Assembly (NCBI GenBank): GCA_964036315.1
Contig: OZ038509.1
Span: forward strand, 31,543,732 to 31,607,731
DNA from: Acanthosepion esculentum
Taxonomy: Eukaryota > Mollusca > Cephalopoda > Sepiida > Sepiidae
DNA: 64,000 nucleotides
Direction of reading: 5' to 3'
Part shown: piece by piece, positions 1-12,064 of the stretch
Numbering within the stretch: position 1 is the first letter of the stretch
Layout: every line of letters starts with the position of its first letter
Position numbers and translations under genes: made by a program
Notes under the pieces: model-generated
Database searches by the model: none
What the model was told of the DNA's origin: nothing
What the model saw: the letters and a program-made list of their open reading frames with translations, nothing else

Positions 1-585
1 TCCAAGGTTTTTATAACACTATTGGACTCTACTTTGAGCAATAAGAAATTCTCCAAGCTTAACAGAAGAATTGTGATGAAATTGATCATAAACAAAAATG
101 ACATGTTCATCATTAATTAATCATAGCTAAGGATTGGAAGTTTATGAAGGATTGAAATAAAGTTCAAATAAATATATATATATTATTCCAGGATCATTTT
201 CCAACTTATTCAAGATGATCTTCACCCTCTCTAACCTTCTAACTTTCTGTCCTGGAGTAGCAAGGTGCTTCACATGTTTCACGTACAATTTCATTTTCAA
301 GTCTTTTTTCACTGCTCTTTGGACTGTCAGTTGAAACTCCCCCCTCACATGCCAAATGTCTAATGGATTGAGTTGGATCTTTCTAATTGATCTCTTTAAG
401 TTGAAATGATGATACCTCTTCCTGTTGTGACCTCCTGATCCAGTTTTCCTCTCTACTGTTCCTTCTTTTTTAAACTTATTCACCATTCCCTTGATAGTCT
501 TTGAATGGACTTAGAAGATCTAAGCCAGAGTATGAATGTTGGTACCATTACTGAAGGCCTCAATGATTTTCGTTCCTCTCACCAT
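1..585 (-). pseudogene. Tc1/mariner-type transposase remnant (N-terminal half)
   Basis: Translating the minus strand from an ATG at 585 gives an opening like MVRGTKIIEAFSNG, then two in-frame stops, then an open stretch from 486 to 142. That stretch contains MVNKFKKEGTVERKTGSGG and, later, a run of basic residues ending in RRLERVKIILNKL. This is the layout of the paired helix-turn-helix DNA-binding half of Tc1/mariner transposases: HTH 1, a GTVxxKxGxGG linker, HTH 2, then the start of the catalytic domain. The DDE catalytic part would lie beyond position 1 and is not visible. Stops and a (TA)n insertion near 174-182 show it is dead. The superfamily call is from pattern memory; the exact family is not resolved. 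Confidence 0.6.
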
Positions 586-830
586 TGCTCAGTTGAGAAG
601 ACAGTGTGGCTGACACAAAATGATTTTAACCTATTTTCTTTCTAGATGAATAACTCAAAGGGTTTATAAGTGATTCTTATGAAAAATGGTGTGAAGATGG
701 CTAAACATCTTATCTGAAAACCTGGAGAAAAGAAACTCAATTAGTTTAGTGTTTTTTTAGATATTAAACATTTTGTGGGATGCACATATTATGCTGTAAC
801 ACGATTTGGACAATTTTGCTGTTACTACCA

Positions 831-868
<38 letters not shown>

Positions 869-2843
869 AGAGAGAGGAGATGGAAACAAAAAAAATGTTC
901 TTGGTTTAACTTTTCAAAATCTGATCAAATGACCAATCATCAGAATATTTTTAATGTTTTCTTGATTGGACCCCAAAATTATATTATTGAGTAATCACAT
1001 TTATATAAAATTTAAGTATTTACTTCTGTTAAATATTTCTATAAAAACTCATATCCATTTCATAACAACATATCACATATTATAGCAACTAATGTTGACT
1101 TGCCATATGAGATTACACATTTTTGGTCTTACTAATTATGCCTTTTGCAAAGCCTTTTCTCCACTTTGCTGCTTCAATCAAATTATCATTAATCTGGGAG
1201 TGGAAGGCAAATAAATTTAATATATGGATGAAATGACTCAGATGAGTGTGGAGGAAAAAGCCATGAGTTTCATTTGACTCACAATGAATAGGTAGTTGTA
1301 TTTGTGGAATTGAACATCACCCTTCCTGCATCCTTATGATGCATTTACAAATAATTTGTTAATTGTCAGTTTCAATGCAGAGCATTACGGCAATCAAAAT
1401 ATTGAATAATTAAAAATTGCCTGGTACAACAGGAAAATTAAATGGGAGTCTTTAATAATTTTATAACAATATTTATTTTCATATACAATTCACAATATGT
1501 GAATAAACAAATAATTACTGTTGTGTTTTTTTCTTTCATTTTTTTTTTGTTTGACTTTAGTGGGAATGTGAATAAGAATTTACTAAAGCATGGTTCCATA
1601 AAAATGTTTCCACAAATAAAAAGTTATAATCAACAGCAGAGAAAATATCACAAAATGTCAAGCATTTAACATTAATTACAAGACACCAGTTTGACTCAAT
1701 GGCTGAGTCTTGATACAAAGAAATGAAAAATAAAATTACAATTTTACCTTTGAGAATGACACTTGTCTTTTGAGTGATTTTGTTACAAAGATTTATTTCT
1801 CTACCAAATTCACTGCAAATGGAATGCATTTATGCCTACATTATTTATAAGCTGAAAATATATACATGCACTGGTCTTTCAGTTGGGAATATTCAAGAAA
1901 ACAGTTGTATTTATAATAGTAAAAGTCAAATCATTAACTTTGGTACTAACATTTACAGACGGTAGGGAGGTAGATTTTTTTAAAGGTGCATCCTACATGC
2001 TGTCAAATATAGTAATTTTATGAATGAATCACAATTTCCTATGGAAATAACAAGGAGGAGTGTTTAAGCAAAACACCAAATTCATATTTAGATGAAAATA
2101 CTCTCTTGTGAACATTTTATAAAATGGAGTTCCATGAATGAATAGTTGAATACTGAGTCAAATGTATGAGTGGTTGTTTCAATCATATCTTTGATTATTT
2201 AAATAATCAGTTTGATTTGTTGAGTTTGAAATATGGCTGTTTCATTTAGAAATGACTCATCAGAAAAAGGAAAATTAACACTTTATAGTTTACTGGGAGT
2301 TGAGCAATTTTATTTCTACCTCAGAAAATAAACTGATAAAGTTATCAAGGAGAAGGAAAGTTCTGATTTCAAATCATAGAAAAAGACTCATATTTTAGTA
2401 GATAGTTTAGTATTTGTAAAATGATAAACAGGTATAAAGACACAATGAAAAAATAGACTTGTATATAATCCATATTTAATGAGGAAAGAATAAATAAATT
2501 GTTAATATTTAAATCCTTATTACACACAGAATCTGCACAAGAGTGGCTTGAAAATTCTGTTAGAAGTGGAGTATTACTTTGATTTAAAAAATGTAAATGT
2601 TCCATTGTTCTGAGATGTCTAAAATAAATAAATATATTTGAAAAATAAATAAACTTTCATTAACAAAATCCAGATGTAACTCTTTTCTATGCATTAACTT
2701 TTCTCAATTTCAAAATAATGACAAAAATTTTAAGTTTGACATGATCAAGATTGGATTGATTCTTTATATGAATGATAAATTTCTTTTATTTTTCTCAGGA
2801 TTCTTCTTTTCCTATTTTTTATAACTAGAGGAAGCAATATGAT
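586..2843. other. AT-rich intergenic stretch, no gene seen
   Basis: Only short chance reading frames occur. The one clear structure is the (TA)n tract at 832-865. No recognised domain, tRNA or TE protein was found on either strand. Confidence 0.5.
832..865. repeat. (TA)n microsatellite
   Basis: About 17 uninterrupted TA dinucleotides. Confidence 0.95.
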
Positions 2844-2849
2844 TTTATT
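2844..2849 (-). promoter_or_regulatory. Polyadenylation signal AATAAA for the zinc-finger gene
   Basis: AATAAA on the minus strand, about 104 bases past the stop codon at 2953. A second AATAAA lies near 2785. Confidence 0.5.
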
Positions 2850-2952
2850 TTTTGATGGTTAAAAGAGAAAAAAACAATTTCCTTCAAGAAGCAAAAGCCA
2901 ATGTTTAAAGTAAAAATAGACCAACTCTTGTCTAATTGCAAAATGTGAATAA

Positions 2953-5061
2953 TCAACAAGCACAACTTGGAATCTGTTTTTTGTGGAATTTTTTCAGATG
3001 AGTCAAATATTCTCTTGTTCCAAGAATAATACTTTGGCATGGTTTACATGTATATGCTTTATTTTCAAGGTGACATAGTTCTTCATGTTTTGAAAGCTCC
3101 CATTGATCTAGAAATTTATTCCCACAATACTCACAAGATAGAAGATCTGCGTTGAAAGGTTTTATATCAGTGAATATTTTATTATCCAGAGACTCTGAGT
3201 TCACATCCTTTGTTGATGGAGATAAATTATTGTCAAAATATTTTTCCTTATGAACCAGGACATGTTCAGAAAGGTCAGTAAGTTTGAGAAAAACAGCAAA
3301 ACATGAAGCACATTTGAATGATTTTCTGTGTCTAGAGTCTTTGCTTGAAGAGATGTTTTCATTGTTTGTGAATTCTTTCAGATAAAGATTATATTCTCCT
3401 AACTCAGTTGATTCTTTTAAAACTGGATTGGGAATAGATTTTAAATCATTACAATTTTTACCATTTATTTTTTCTAATTCTCTTTTTGAATGAATTTCAG
3501 TAGAATCTTTCATTTTGTACTTTTCCAAAAGTGAAATATTTTCAGATCTTTCAGGTTCTACTTGCTGTTGATAATCATTTGCATGTGTCTTCATATGGCG
3601 CTGGGCATTACATTTTTGAGAGAAAGCTTTACTACACATAATACAACGGTAAGGCTTAATCCCAGCATGCAGCAGCATGTGTTTTCCAATATTACACTTG
3701 TGTGCAAATGTCTTCATGCAAATTGGGCAATGATAGTCATTATCAACCTGTACCGAGCTGCTTACTTGTTTTATACTTGTATTTATAACATTTGTCATCT
3801 CAAATGCATCTTTACATTTAAACATTGTGCTCTCTGGTTCCTCTTTCTTTATTTGCAATTCCTTCTTGTCTTTTAAAAGATCCTGTTGAGCCTTTGGAGC
3901 TTTATTTTTTTCAATGGCCCCACAAGCACCCTTAATGTTACTTAATCCATTTTCAATATAATCTAAAATAGGCTGATCCATATTTTCTGTGTTCTCATCA
4001 GATTTTCCAATAATTTGTTGATATGAGTTGCTCATCTGACATTTGATTTCTGGAATTAATTTTGTTGATGAATTTTTTCCAGTCAAATATCCAGAGGCAA
4101 TACATGGATACTTCTTTGTTGTTACTGATTGATTTTTCTGTAGACTAGGCTTCCGGAAATGTGATTTTTGTAATTGGGCTATACTATTTCTTTGCTTTGA
4201 TTTTTTCCAAAACAATCTTTGACATGGAGAAGGCTTCATTTCTATGCAATGTTCATTAATAATACAATTGTTTTTCTCAGAATATACATTTTTAACCAAA
4301 GAAGATTTGTCTTTGGCCAAGTCAAAATCAGAAGCAAATATTTTTGGGTCACTTTCTTTCATGTAAAAGTCATTTGTTGAAGTATTTGTCTTAATATACA
4401 AAGGTGTGGTTATTTCTTTCATGCATGGCATATCACTTTGGGATAAAATTCCATTTTTGACATTTTGGTCTTGATATGAAAGAATTTTATCTGTGTTATC
4501 CAAGATCATAATTGGACTGATAAAATTTTCAATGTCCTTACTGATATTATTATGAAGTAAAGTCTTCGTACTAGACTTAACAGAAATAACATTATCATAA
4601 TCAAGTTTTAGAGAATTGGTTATTTTATCAAAGACATCCTTGCTATTCTGATTTAGAACAGTCTCAGAGGAGTAGATATTGTTATCAAGAATCTCTGGAT
4701 TTAACTCAGAGTGTACTTTCATGTGTCGCTCAACATTAGACTTTTGAGAGAAACACCGATTACACAAGTGACAGGAATAGGGCCGTTCACCTGTGTGGGT
4801 CCTCATGTGACGGTCAACATTAGACTTTTGAGTAAAACTCCGATGACAGAAGTGACATTGGAAAGGTCGCTCACCTGTATGGATACGAACATGTTTCTCA
4901 AGATTGGACTTTTGTGTAAATGTCTGATGGCACAATACACATACATAGGGTTTCTCTCCTGTATGACAATGCATATGTCGTTGTAGTAATGTTTGATAGC
5001 GGAAACTTTTATTGCAGAAGGAGCAACTATACTGTTGATCAACCATACTCATGATGAACAT
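2953..5061 (-). CDS. C2H2 zinc-finger protein, large terminal exon (702 aa)
   Basis: This is an uninterrupted 702-codon frame. Four tandem C2H2 fingers sit at the N terminus (Cys/His sets at C13-C16-H29-H33, C41-C44-H57-H61, C69-C72-H85-H89 and C97-C100-H113-H117), joined by canonical TGEKPY/TGERPF linkers. A long low-complexity, Ser/Asn/Lys-rich spacer follows. Then come a pair of fingers at about residues 443-491, one at about 583-605, and two diverged fingers from about 641 to the end. Three of the first four fingers and the second middle finger carry almost the same recognition helix (QKSN or QKCN). The family normally binds DNA in the nucleus as transcription regulators; partner and target are unknown here. 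A splice acceptor (TTTTACAG at 5070-5077) precedes the frame, so the ATG at 5061 may be preceded by non-coding or short coding exons. I cannot name an orthologue. Confidence 0.9.
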   Translation of the reverse strand: MFIMSMVDQQYSCSFCNKSFRYQTLLQRHMHCHTGEKPYVCVLCHQTFTQKSNLEKHVRIHTGERPFQCHFCHRSFTQKSNVDRHMRTHTGERPYSCHLCNRCFSQKSNVERHMKVHSELNPEILDNNIYSSETVLNQNSKDVFDKITNSLKLDYDNVISVKSSTKTLLHNNISKDIENFISPIMILDNTDKILSYQDQNVKNGILSQSDMPCMKEITTPLYIKTNTSTNDFYMKESDPKIFASDFDLAKDKSSLVKNVYSEKNNCIINEHCIEMKPSPCQRLFWKKSKQRNSIAQLQKSHFRKPSLQKNQSVTTKKYPCIASGYLTGKNSSTKLIPEIKCQMSNSYQQIIGKSDENTENMDQPILDYIENGLSNIKGACGAIEKNKAPKAQQDLLKDKKELQIKKEEPESTMFKCKDAFEMTNVINTSIKQVSSSVQVDNDYHCPICMKTFAHKCNIGKHMLLHAGIKPYRCIMCSKAFSQKCNAQRHMKTHANDYQQQVEPERSENISLLEKYKMKDSTEIHSKRELEKINGKNCNDLKSIPNPVLKESTELGEYNLYLKEFTNNENISSSKDSRHRKSFKCASCFAVFLKLTDLSEHVLVHKEKYFDNNLSPSTKDVNSESLDNKIFTDIKPFNADLLSCEYCGNKFLDQWELSKHEELCHLENKAYTCKPCQSIILGTREYLTHLKKFHKKQIPSCAC

Positions 5062-5069
5062 ATATTAAT

Positions 5070-5080
5070 CTGTAAAAGTG
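5070..5080 (-). other. Splice acceptor before the zinc-finger exon
   Basis: The minus strand reads CACTTTTACAG, then ATTAATATATG. The pyrimidine-rich tract and AG suit a 3' splice site, putting the exon start at 5069, eight bases before the ATG. Confidence 0.55.
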
Positions 5081-7639
5081 TCCAGTGGCAATAAGATTTA
5101 AAAGTTTCAATGTAAAAGTTATGAGAAATTTGAAGGAAAATAAGATTCACAATTTCAAGTATATATATCAGTTTCCAACAAGAAACTCTTTTCTGGTCTG
5201 TAGTGGCAAGTTCATGCAGGTATTTGTAAAATCTGCTTACTTGAAGAAAATATCATCATTTATGTCAGTGTCATCATTTTTAGAAACAATATCAGCTAAG
5301 AAGCTTATTCAACTCTAGAAAAACCATGTACAACAATTGAAAGATTATTTATTTCAAGTCCACTGTTTTGATCTTTGAAAGAGCTTCATTATATATATAT
5401 ATTATAAAGAGAGAAATATGCAGCATCTGAAAATGTATAAAATACAAAACAAATGAAAACCTTTATCTACTACAAATATATAAAAATAATCAAATATCTA
5501 GTTGTAAGAATTAAATTTTAAAAGTAGTACCTGTAAATTTATTGAAAAATAATCACAGGAAAGTAGTTAACTTTATTTGACAAAATAAGATTTGTTGAAA
5601 GGTTTTTGTATTAAAAAAATAAAAATAACTCAACACTGACTGGTCAACTTAAAAAATACAACATTTGAAAGAAAAAAATCAATCTTTTCTGTTCAAAACT
5701 TTTTGTCTTTTCTTTTTTTATATAAATCTTAAAATATAATGTTAAATATAAGAAAACCTGTCTACCAAAAAATTTGGACATGCAGTAAGTAAATTCTTTT
5801 TCCTTTCAATCTTGAATGGATTTACAGGTGGTGGAATGGATAGCATCTTAATACGAAGAAATCTGACAGCTGAGTTAAGATTCCAGCCAAGTTGATTACA
5901 TTCACTTATGCGCAAATATTCTTGGGAAAGGTATGAATCCATTTCTTCTCTTGTTTATGGGTTTAAATAGCAGGACAGACTGAGCTATCTAGCCATGGTT
6001 GGCAATCAGTCTAGGACAAGAACAGCTCTGAATTCAAAAACTCCACATGGCTCTGATGCTGCAATAGAGACATGTTAAGCAAGATCTCTATTAGATTTTG
6101 ACCAAAGTACTTCATAAAAAAGCGACTACTTGAATAAGAGTTGTTCAAGGATCTATGTAACGGATTATACAACTATTGTATTGATTGTTATTTAAGCTTA
6201 GTTCAAGAATTAAATAGCAGTTATGAAATAAAATTAGTTGCGTGAACTAAATCAGTAAAATTATCTGTAGTTTTTTTTTTGTATAAATGGATCCTAACTG
6301 TTAATAATAGTTACTTACTTAGTTTGGCACAAGGTTATGGGGATACCATGTGAAATAAAAAAAACTAAGGAATTTATTTTCAAACAAGTTTGCTAGTCAA
6401 TATGGAAGGTGACCTCCTGATTGTTAATAAGCAATTTAAATGCTAAAACTAAATTGAAAATAAAATCTATATTTACTAGAAACAAATACTTAAAGAAATT
6501 TGGTCTCATTGTAACACACCAATTGAAATTTTCATTAAATTCCTGAAAATATTTTATACACACATTAATTTCAAACAAAATTTGTCATGCTTGTTTTTTT
6601 TAACTTTTAAATGCTACAGAAATTAATGTGTAATATTTTCCTTCATAAAGAAATCCTCAAACTTATTGTTACAATTTTATTTAAGAATTTAAATTACTTC
6701 ACTAGTAGTAGGGTTGACCTTCTTAATAATTCACTGGTTTAAAGTTAAGAATGAGATGAGGTTTAGGTTATGTTTTATATGGTGCATCTCCTTAGATTTA
6801 ACTGAATAAATATAAATAACATTTTTCTATATTAACCTGAGAATTATTCATGAGATATAATATGTGATTGATTATAAAACACAAGAAATAGTGTCAAACA
6901 GCAATCTTTCTTGAGCTGAAACATTATCTTTATAAATGTTATATTCAAAATAATTTTCTAATAAAAAGAATGAATTAAGAAAATCAATTTGTCAAGGAAT
7001 AATTCTTCACATTTGACCAGCTAAATGCAAAAATCTTCAAAATGTATATGGCAGGATGCATTTTTTTTTTTCAATAATGTTCACCCTGTATAAGACCCAA
7101 GAGCCACTAGAAGTAGAGGGGTACAGATTAAGAGGTTAGGGGTACAGTTTATGAGGATATGTGGGGAAGATTGCAGCTAACCCTAGGCTTCAACAGGTTA
7201 AGATTGTAGTTGTTGGGGAAGCATCTTCTTGGGAGTCTGTCCCACAAACTAGCAATTCTTTTACAATAGAAGAAATTAAAATTCTAAGCACTTTATTTAC
7301 ACCAATGAAAAACTAAAATGTTTCATATTAACAAAAAAATGCCACATTGATTTTGATTTTTAATTTTAATGCACATAAGTAGTTTAAGGTCAGTTTTTAG
7401 GGATATGATTTGTCCTAGTTCATGCATTCATCTCGAAAAACTAGCCCTTTGTGGAGAAAAAGCAAGCAAAAATATTTTCTCTGAACTACATAAGACTAAA
7501 AGTAAAAGAGGACCCAATATTGTGATTTTATGTTGTATTTTTTATGTAATTTAATTATTTTTTTATTTTAATTATACGAAAATTAATTTGAAAATTAAAG
7601 CTAAAGATCCCAAGTAAAAGAAAAATAAAACCAAGTTTA
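5081..7639. other. AT-rich intergenic stretch, no gene seen
   Basis: Possible upstream exons or the promoter of the zinc-finger gene could lie here, but none can be supported. Bases 5900-5965 are similar to 42530-42600 in THOC3 intron 2 (shared CTTGGGAAAGGTATGA and TCTTCTC), marking a short dispersed repeat. A (TA)n tract lies at 5390-5402. Confidence 0.45.
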
Positions 7640-9720
7640 AATAAAACCTCCACTAATTCACTGAAAAACGATCATAGCATGATGAAAAAAGGCCCCATAC
7701 TTAATAAAAACAAAGTTAATGTTAGTTAAGAGAGGGGAAAAACCAAAGTATTTTTTATTCTAAATTTGACTCCTTTCTAATATGTTCGAAATTTTGGTTG
7801 AAAATCTTGTTTTTTTTTTTTTGCGTCAACAGAACTGTTGAACTGGTAATGGAAATTTTCGCACCAGTTTTCCGGTAAAATTAATTTGGAAAGTCTTGCA
7901 AAAATCAAATAATCGTGAGATAAAGAAACTTTCACAACTTATTCACAAATGAATGAATTTATTTTTGAAATTATTATTTTTAGAAAATTTTGTGAATTTT
8001 TTTTTTCTTTTTTACATCTGTTACTCCTGACTTACTTAAGAAATTAAACTCCGTACTCTAAATTGCTTATTAGTAATAAAGCAGGACACCTTGGAGAATG
8101 GAAATCATTCATTTTCTTTTTCAAGCTAACTGCTACTTTCCATGAAATCTGCTCAGTATCGTAAAATAAAAACTGCAATTAAAACTATCTATTTTCATTG
8201 CTTTTATAAGGACATAGTAACTAATAATAATGTCCTTATTTTAGGTAACTCCTTTTAATCTATATATTAGTTTGGGTATCTCCATATAGTCTGTAGAAAG
8301 AAAACATTTTTCGATGAATAATGAATTTTTACAAGAATTGCTTTCATTTTTTTTTTAAGTATAATAATTTATAAAGTTTCAGAAATGTTTTAAAAATTCT
8401 TCCAAACTTTGTCCTTGTTATTAAAAAAAAGCCTATATTTACTAAGCGAAAATTGAAAAGCTTAATACAAAAATCACAACGCTATTATTTTAAAAAGTAA
8501 TTTTTTTATGTGTATAAACATGCCGATTTGGAAAGCATGGGTGACCATAGACGACATTATCAGAAAATAAGATTGATCATGATAGTAAATTTAAAGTCAA
8601 CATTCCTAAAAATTAGATTACAGAGAATATTTTCCAACATTTTTATTACTGAGTATTTAAAAATTAAAAGCGTTCACCTGTCATTTTATTAAATTATGTT
8701 TTAATAGATAAGGTCTCCACTCTCCGTAGAACAATACATCTTATAGATCACGCGACAAATGATTTACGATGTGTTGACAGTTGACTTAATCGCCGCTACT
8801 GTTTGTTTAAAATATCCATTTATCTGTTATTTTCAACTTAAAGTAAATAATATTTGTTTCAAAACAGATTAATTATACTTTAAATCAGCTAATATTCCTC
8901 AAATAAAATTTCAGATTAGGGTAAATGTTTATTTTAACACCCGAGCGTCATTCACGGCTGAACTATTTTCTTTCAGAAAATAGTACGCGTTTCCGTTCCG
9001 TAAAGCGATTTTTTTCTTTTGTACTTAATTTAAGAAGAAAGTTAACTTTCAAATATATGTAAACATTGACAAATAAAAGAATAACAAAAGAAAAAAAAAA
9101 ACCTAACCCTAATTTGAAAGTTAACTTTCTTCTTTAAAAAAAATAAAAGAATAACAAAAAACACGTAACCCTAATTTGAAAGTTAACTTTCTTCTTAAAT
9201 TAAGTACAAAAAAAATCGCTTTACGGAAATGCGTACTAATTTCTGCAAGGACTTTCTTGTAAAGGAAGTAAATAGGCTCAAATAGTCAAATTGTATAACT
9301 CCACCGACAAAATTCAGCAGTGAATTAAGTATCAATAAGCCGGTAATGGCTGACGAAAGACGAGGAAAGAATCCGATTTTTTTAGGGTCGTTAACATCCA
9401 AAAAGGTAGGTTTCTTCAATATCTAATTGTTGATTTGAGTTCAGCATATACATTTGTACGGAAATAAGACTATTTTTGACAAATTTGACGGAATATTAGC
9501 GCTCGGGTGTTGAAATAAACATTTACCCAGAAAAGTACCTTTGGAAGATTTCTTTAATAAAGAAAAATTCATTGTGATGACAGATAGTTAAAAAAGGACA
9601 TTAGTCAGCTATTTTTAGCCTCCAAAAATGAATTGACTTCAACCAATAACATTTCACTACAGAGTATTTTGCTTATATTGGAAATAGTAAATAATTTAAA
9701 GGAATAAATTTACTGTAAAT
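7640..9720 (+). repeat. Dispersed AT-rich repeat family 1, copy A (split by a MITE)
   Basis: This roughly 1.4-kb non-coding sequence aligns by eye, in order, with 35480-36870 and with pieces at 44975-45175, 45980-46270 and 23990-24700. Shared blocks are CTTAATAAAAACAA; then AATCTTGTTT; then CTTATTCACAAATGAAT; then AAATCTGCTC; then ATAAACATGCCGA; then GACATTATCAGAAA; then CAGATTAATTA; then CCTCAAATAAA. It has no coding potential that I recognise. Copy A is interrupted at 8920-9527 by a MITE; the parent sequence resumes afterwards. The element class is unknown. Confidence 0.6.
8920..9527. mobile_element. Fold-back MITE, family 'GGTAAAT', copy 1
   Basis: The ends are inverted copies of GGTAAATGTTTATTT.AACACC, with the motif CCCGAGCG just inside. 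A second inverted pair lies further in, containing GAAGAAAGTTAACTTTC and the CGCTTTACGG-type sequence. The 8 bases outside each end are CAGATTAG and CAGAAAAG (6 of 8 identical), consistent with an 8-bp target duplication. Paralogues of the host repeat at 36664-36680 and 46075-46090 read across this point without the insert. There is no transposase. Telomere-like CTAACCCTAA occurs twice internally. The 8-bp duplication suits hAT or Merlin relatives; the superfamily is not settled. Confidence 0.75.
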
Positions 9721-9969
9721 TTAATCCTTTAGCTTTCAGTAAAGCTATGAAAGCCCCGAGAAAGATTTTTCATTTGTGAAAAGAAAATTCATTTATACCG
9801 AATTAGTAGAGGAATTAAAAAAAAATAATTTTAAATATTTGTTTTGAACAAAATATTCCAATGACAAATACAAGTTGTATATACAATAAAAAATACCTAA
9901 CGTATTTATTTTTAATTTTGGAAGACCAATACAATAAAGTAGGAAATTTTCAATTTTTTTAAAATTTAA

Positions 9970-10859
9970 GGTAAATTTTGGTTTTATTTCCCCGAGTGCT
10001 AAAAATCTCTTAAATTTTTCCAAAATTGTCATATTTCTGTGCAAATTTACTTACTGAACTCGAATTAACAATTATATTTATGAAGAAACCTACCGTTTTG
10101 GAGTTATCGACAATTAAAAATCGGACTTCTTGTTGGTCATTCGTCCCACATTACTGTCATAATGAGTACTCATTCACTGCTGAGTACTTTGTTGGTGTAA
10201 GCATAGATTTTGGCCTATTTACTTTTTACAGCTATATCTCTTTTGAAATCACTACGCATTATCGTAAAGCATTTTTTTTATAAGTGTAGTTTAACAGAAA
10301 ACTTTAAACAAAAACAAATTAAAACCTTTTTTTGTGTAGAATAGCAATGACAAATTAAAAGAACAAATTAAATAATACAATAAAGCATTTTTTATATTTT
10401 AAAATTGAAAATACAAAAAAATTAATGCACAAACTTGGTAAATTATTTAATGTTTTTTATTTTTTAATTTGTCCACTTCTGCATTAATTAAGAAAACCCC
10501 ACCCTAACCTTAACACCTAACCCTAAGGATTAACTTTAGGGTTAGGTGTTACTGTTAACTTTACGGTAGTGCGTAGTGATTTTCTGCAAAGAAAGTCTGT
10601 AAAAGAAGTAAGGCCAAATTTTCTGATTACACCTGCTTAAGGAATACGCGGTGAATGAATGAACATTATGGCAGTAATGGGGGACGAATGACCAACAAGA
10701 AGTCCGATTTTTTTTCTAATCGATAACTCCAAAACTGTAAGGTTTCTTCATCATTTAATTGTTAATTCGAGTTCAGCATGTACATTTGCACGGAATTATG
10801 ACGATTTTGGAAAATTTTAAGAGATTTTTAGCGCTCAGGAAATAAAACCAAAATTTACC
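9970..10859. mobile_element. Fold-back MITE, family 'GGTAAAT', copy 2, with long arms
   Basis: The first ~220 bases (9970-10188) and the last ~220 (10640-10859) are inverted copies of each other. They share GGTAAATTTTGGTTTTATTT at the tip, GCTAAAAATCTCTTAAA, GAACTCGAATTAACAATT, and TTGTTGGTCATTCGTCCC deeper in. The centre has CCTAACCCTAA repeats. The flanks AAATTTAA and AAATAAAT match only loosely. Short frames at 10026-10283 lie inside the left arm and are not real genes. Confidence 0.75.
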
Positions 10860-10867
10860 AAATAAAT

Positions 10868-12062
10868 TTAAATGTAAAAATTAAAAAAGACAAAGAATGA
10901 ATATGAATAAAACCAATCCATAATTATTAATTCATTAGGAAGATTTATTTTGTTTTGTTTATTTTTTTTTTAAATATGAAAATAGGATTGTTCCGTTTGT
11001 TTAATTTTAAATTGGAGTTTTCCAAAAAGTTGGAAGAAAAAATCTTTAAATTTTTTCATATTTTTATTATAAAAATATTTTAAAAATTTCCTTAACAACA
11101 ACAACATTTCTAGTTATAAGAGAAAGAAAAGTTCTCCAACAACGACGAGAATAACTAATTTGACAAGGAGTAAATTTATTAAATTTTATGTCGGTACTAC
11201 CATTATTGAAGAGTTCGACCATGTTTACACATTGTAATAATGAATGTAATACTAAAAAACATTCAAAGTTTACAAAAGAGAAACATACGTACCTAATTGA
11301 ATTTCCTGAAGGAAGTAAAAATATTTTTTGTGCTTCAATAAAATTCATTTTCTTTATTTTGTGTCGAAATAATTTTTTTCTTTCGTTCTTTCATTTGCAT
11401 AATTTCGTTTTCCTTCATTTTTTTTTACTTCATTCAAACACTTTGAAAGAAAAGGAAAATCTTGCAGACACACTTGACAACATTTCGCATCAATCAACGT
11501 TCTTAATGCATAACAAGGCTCAATAAGATAATGAATACAGGCAGAAATCAGCCAACAGCTGACAATCACCAGTTTAATAAAATTAGACAATTTTCTAACA
11601 AAATTCTAGATATTTTCTCGACCATTGTATCAATGCATCAACAAAGTTATGCATTGCTCTTTGCACCGGTGATAAAAGAAAAATTGTGATCACATAAATT
11701 ATGTCCTCATCGTGACACAGTGTGTTAATTTAAAAGTAGTTTTATCCTTATTTTAACGAGATAAGCCTATATTTTACTTATTCTGGAGTTTAAATATAAT
11801 TTTCTTCATCATTATAATGTTTATTCATACAGTTTAATTACACGGGCCAACAAAAATGTTCTTCGGAAATGGTGCAAGGGATAGTTTAAAAACAGTTTCA
11901 GCTCTGAATTTGAATATCATTCGAACGTCATTTTTTCTCAGAACTCTAGTTTTCTTACTCCAGATGATGGGTAAAAACAGGAAAATTGCTGAAAACTGAA
12001 AAGCGAAAAATGAACAACTATGTAAATCAAATAAAGTTTCAACTATGAGATAAGAAGAAAAG
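10868..12062. other. AT-rich stretch; one weak candidate exon
   Basis: No recognised gene. On the minus strand, 11348-11292 would read MNFIEAQKIFLLPSGNSIR and end at a strong donor-like AG|GTACGT. This could be an initial coding exon, but no partner exon or homologue is recognised. Confidence 0.25.
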
Positions 12063-12064
12063 TA

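Noticed and set aside
806..994. Frame with an isoleucine-tyrosine repeat
   Set aside because: Translation of the (TA)n microsatellite.
2825..3040. 71-codon minus-strand frame overlapping the zinc-finger exon
   Set aside because: It overlaps the end of the zinc-finger frame in another phase and shows no independent signal.
4711..4986. 91-codon plus-strand frame across the first zinc fingers
   Set aside because: It is the antisense shadow of the repetitive finger codons (repeating TCTL/LLxKT pattern).
9090..9180. Telomere or subtelomere signal (CCTAACCCTAA)
   Set aside because: Only isolated units inside MITEs, not a long array, and flanked by ordinary intergenic DNA.
9195..10283. Short frames of 74, 83 and 85 codons
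   Set aside because: They lie inside the arms of the fold-back MITEs, and inverted copies of the same sequence explain them.
11354..11590. 78-codon minus-strand frame with a hydrophobic N terminus (signal-peptide-like) and several cysteines
   Set aside because: No homologue recognised, the lysine-rich tail follows local A-runs, and there is no supporting promoter or splice signal.
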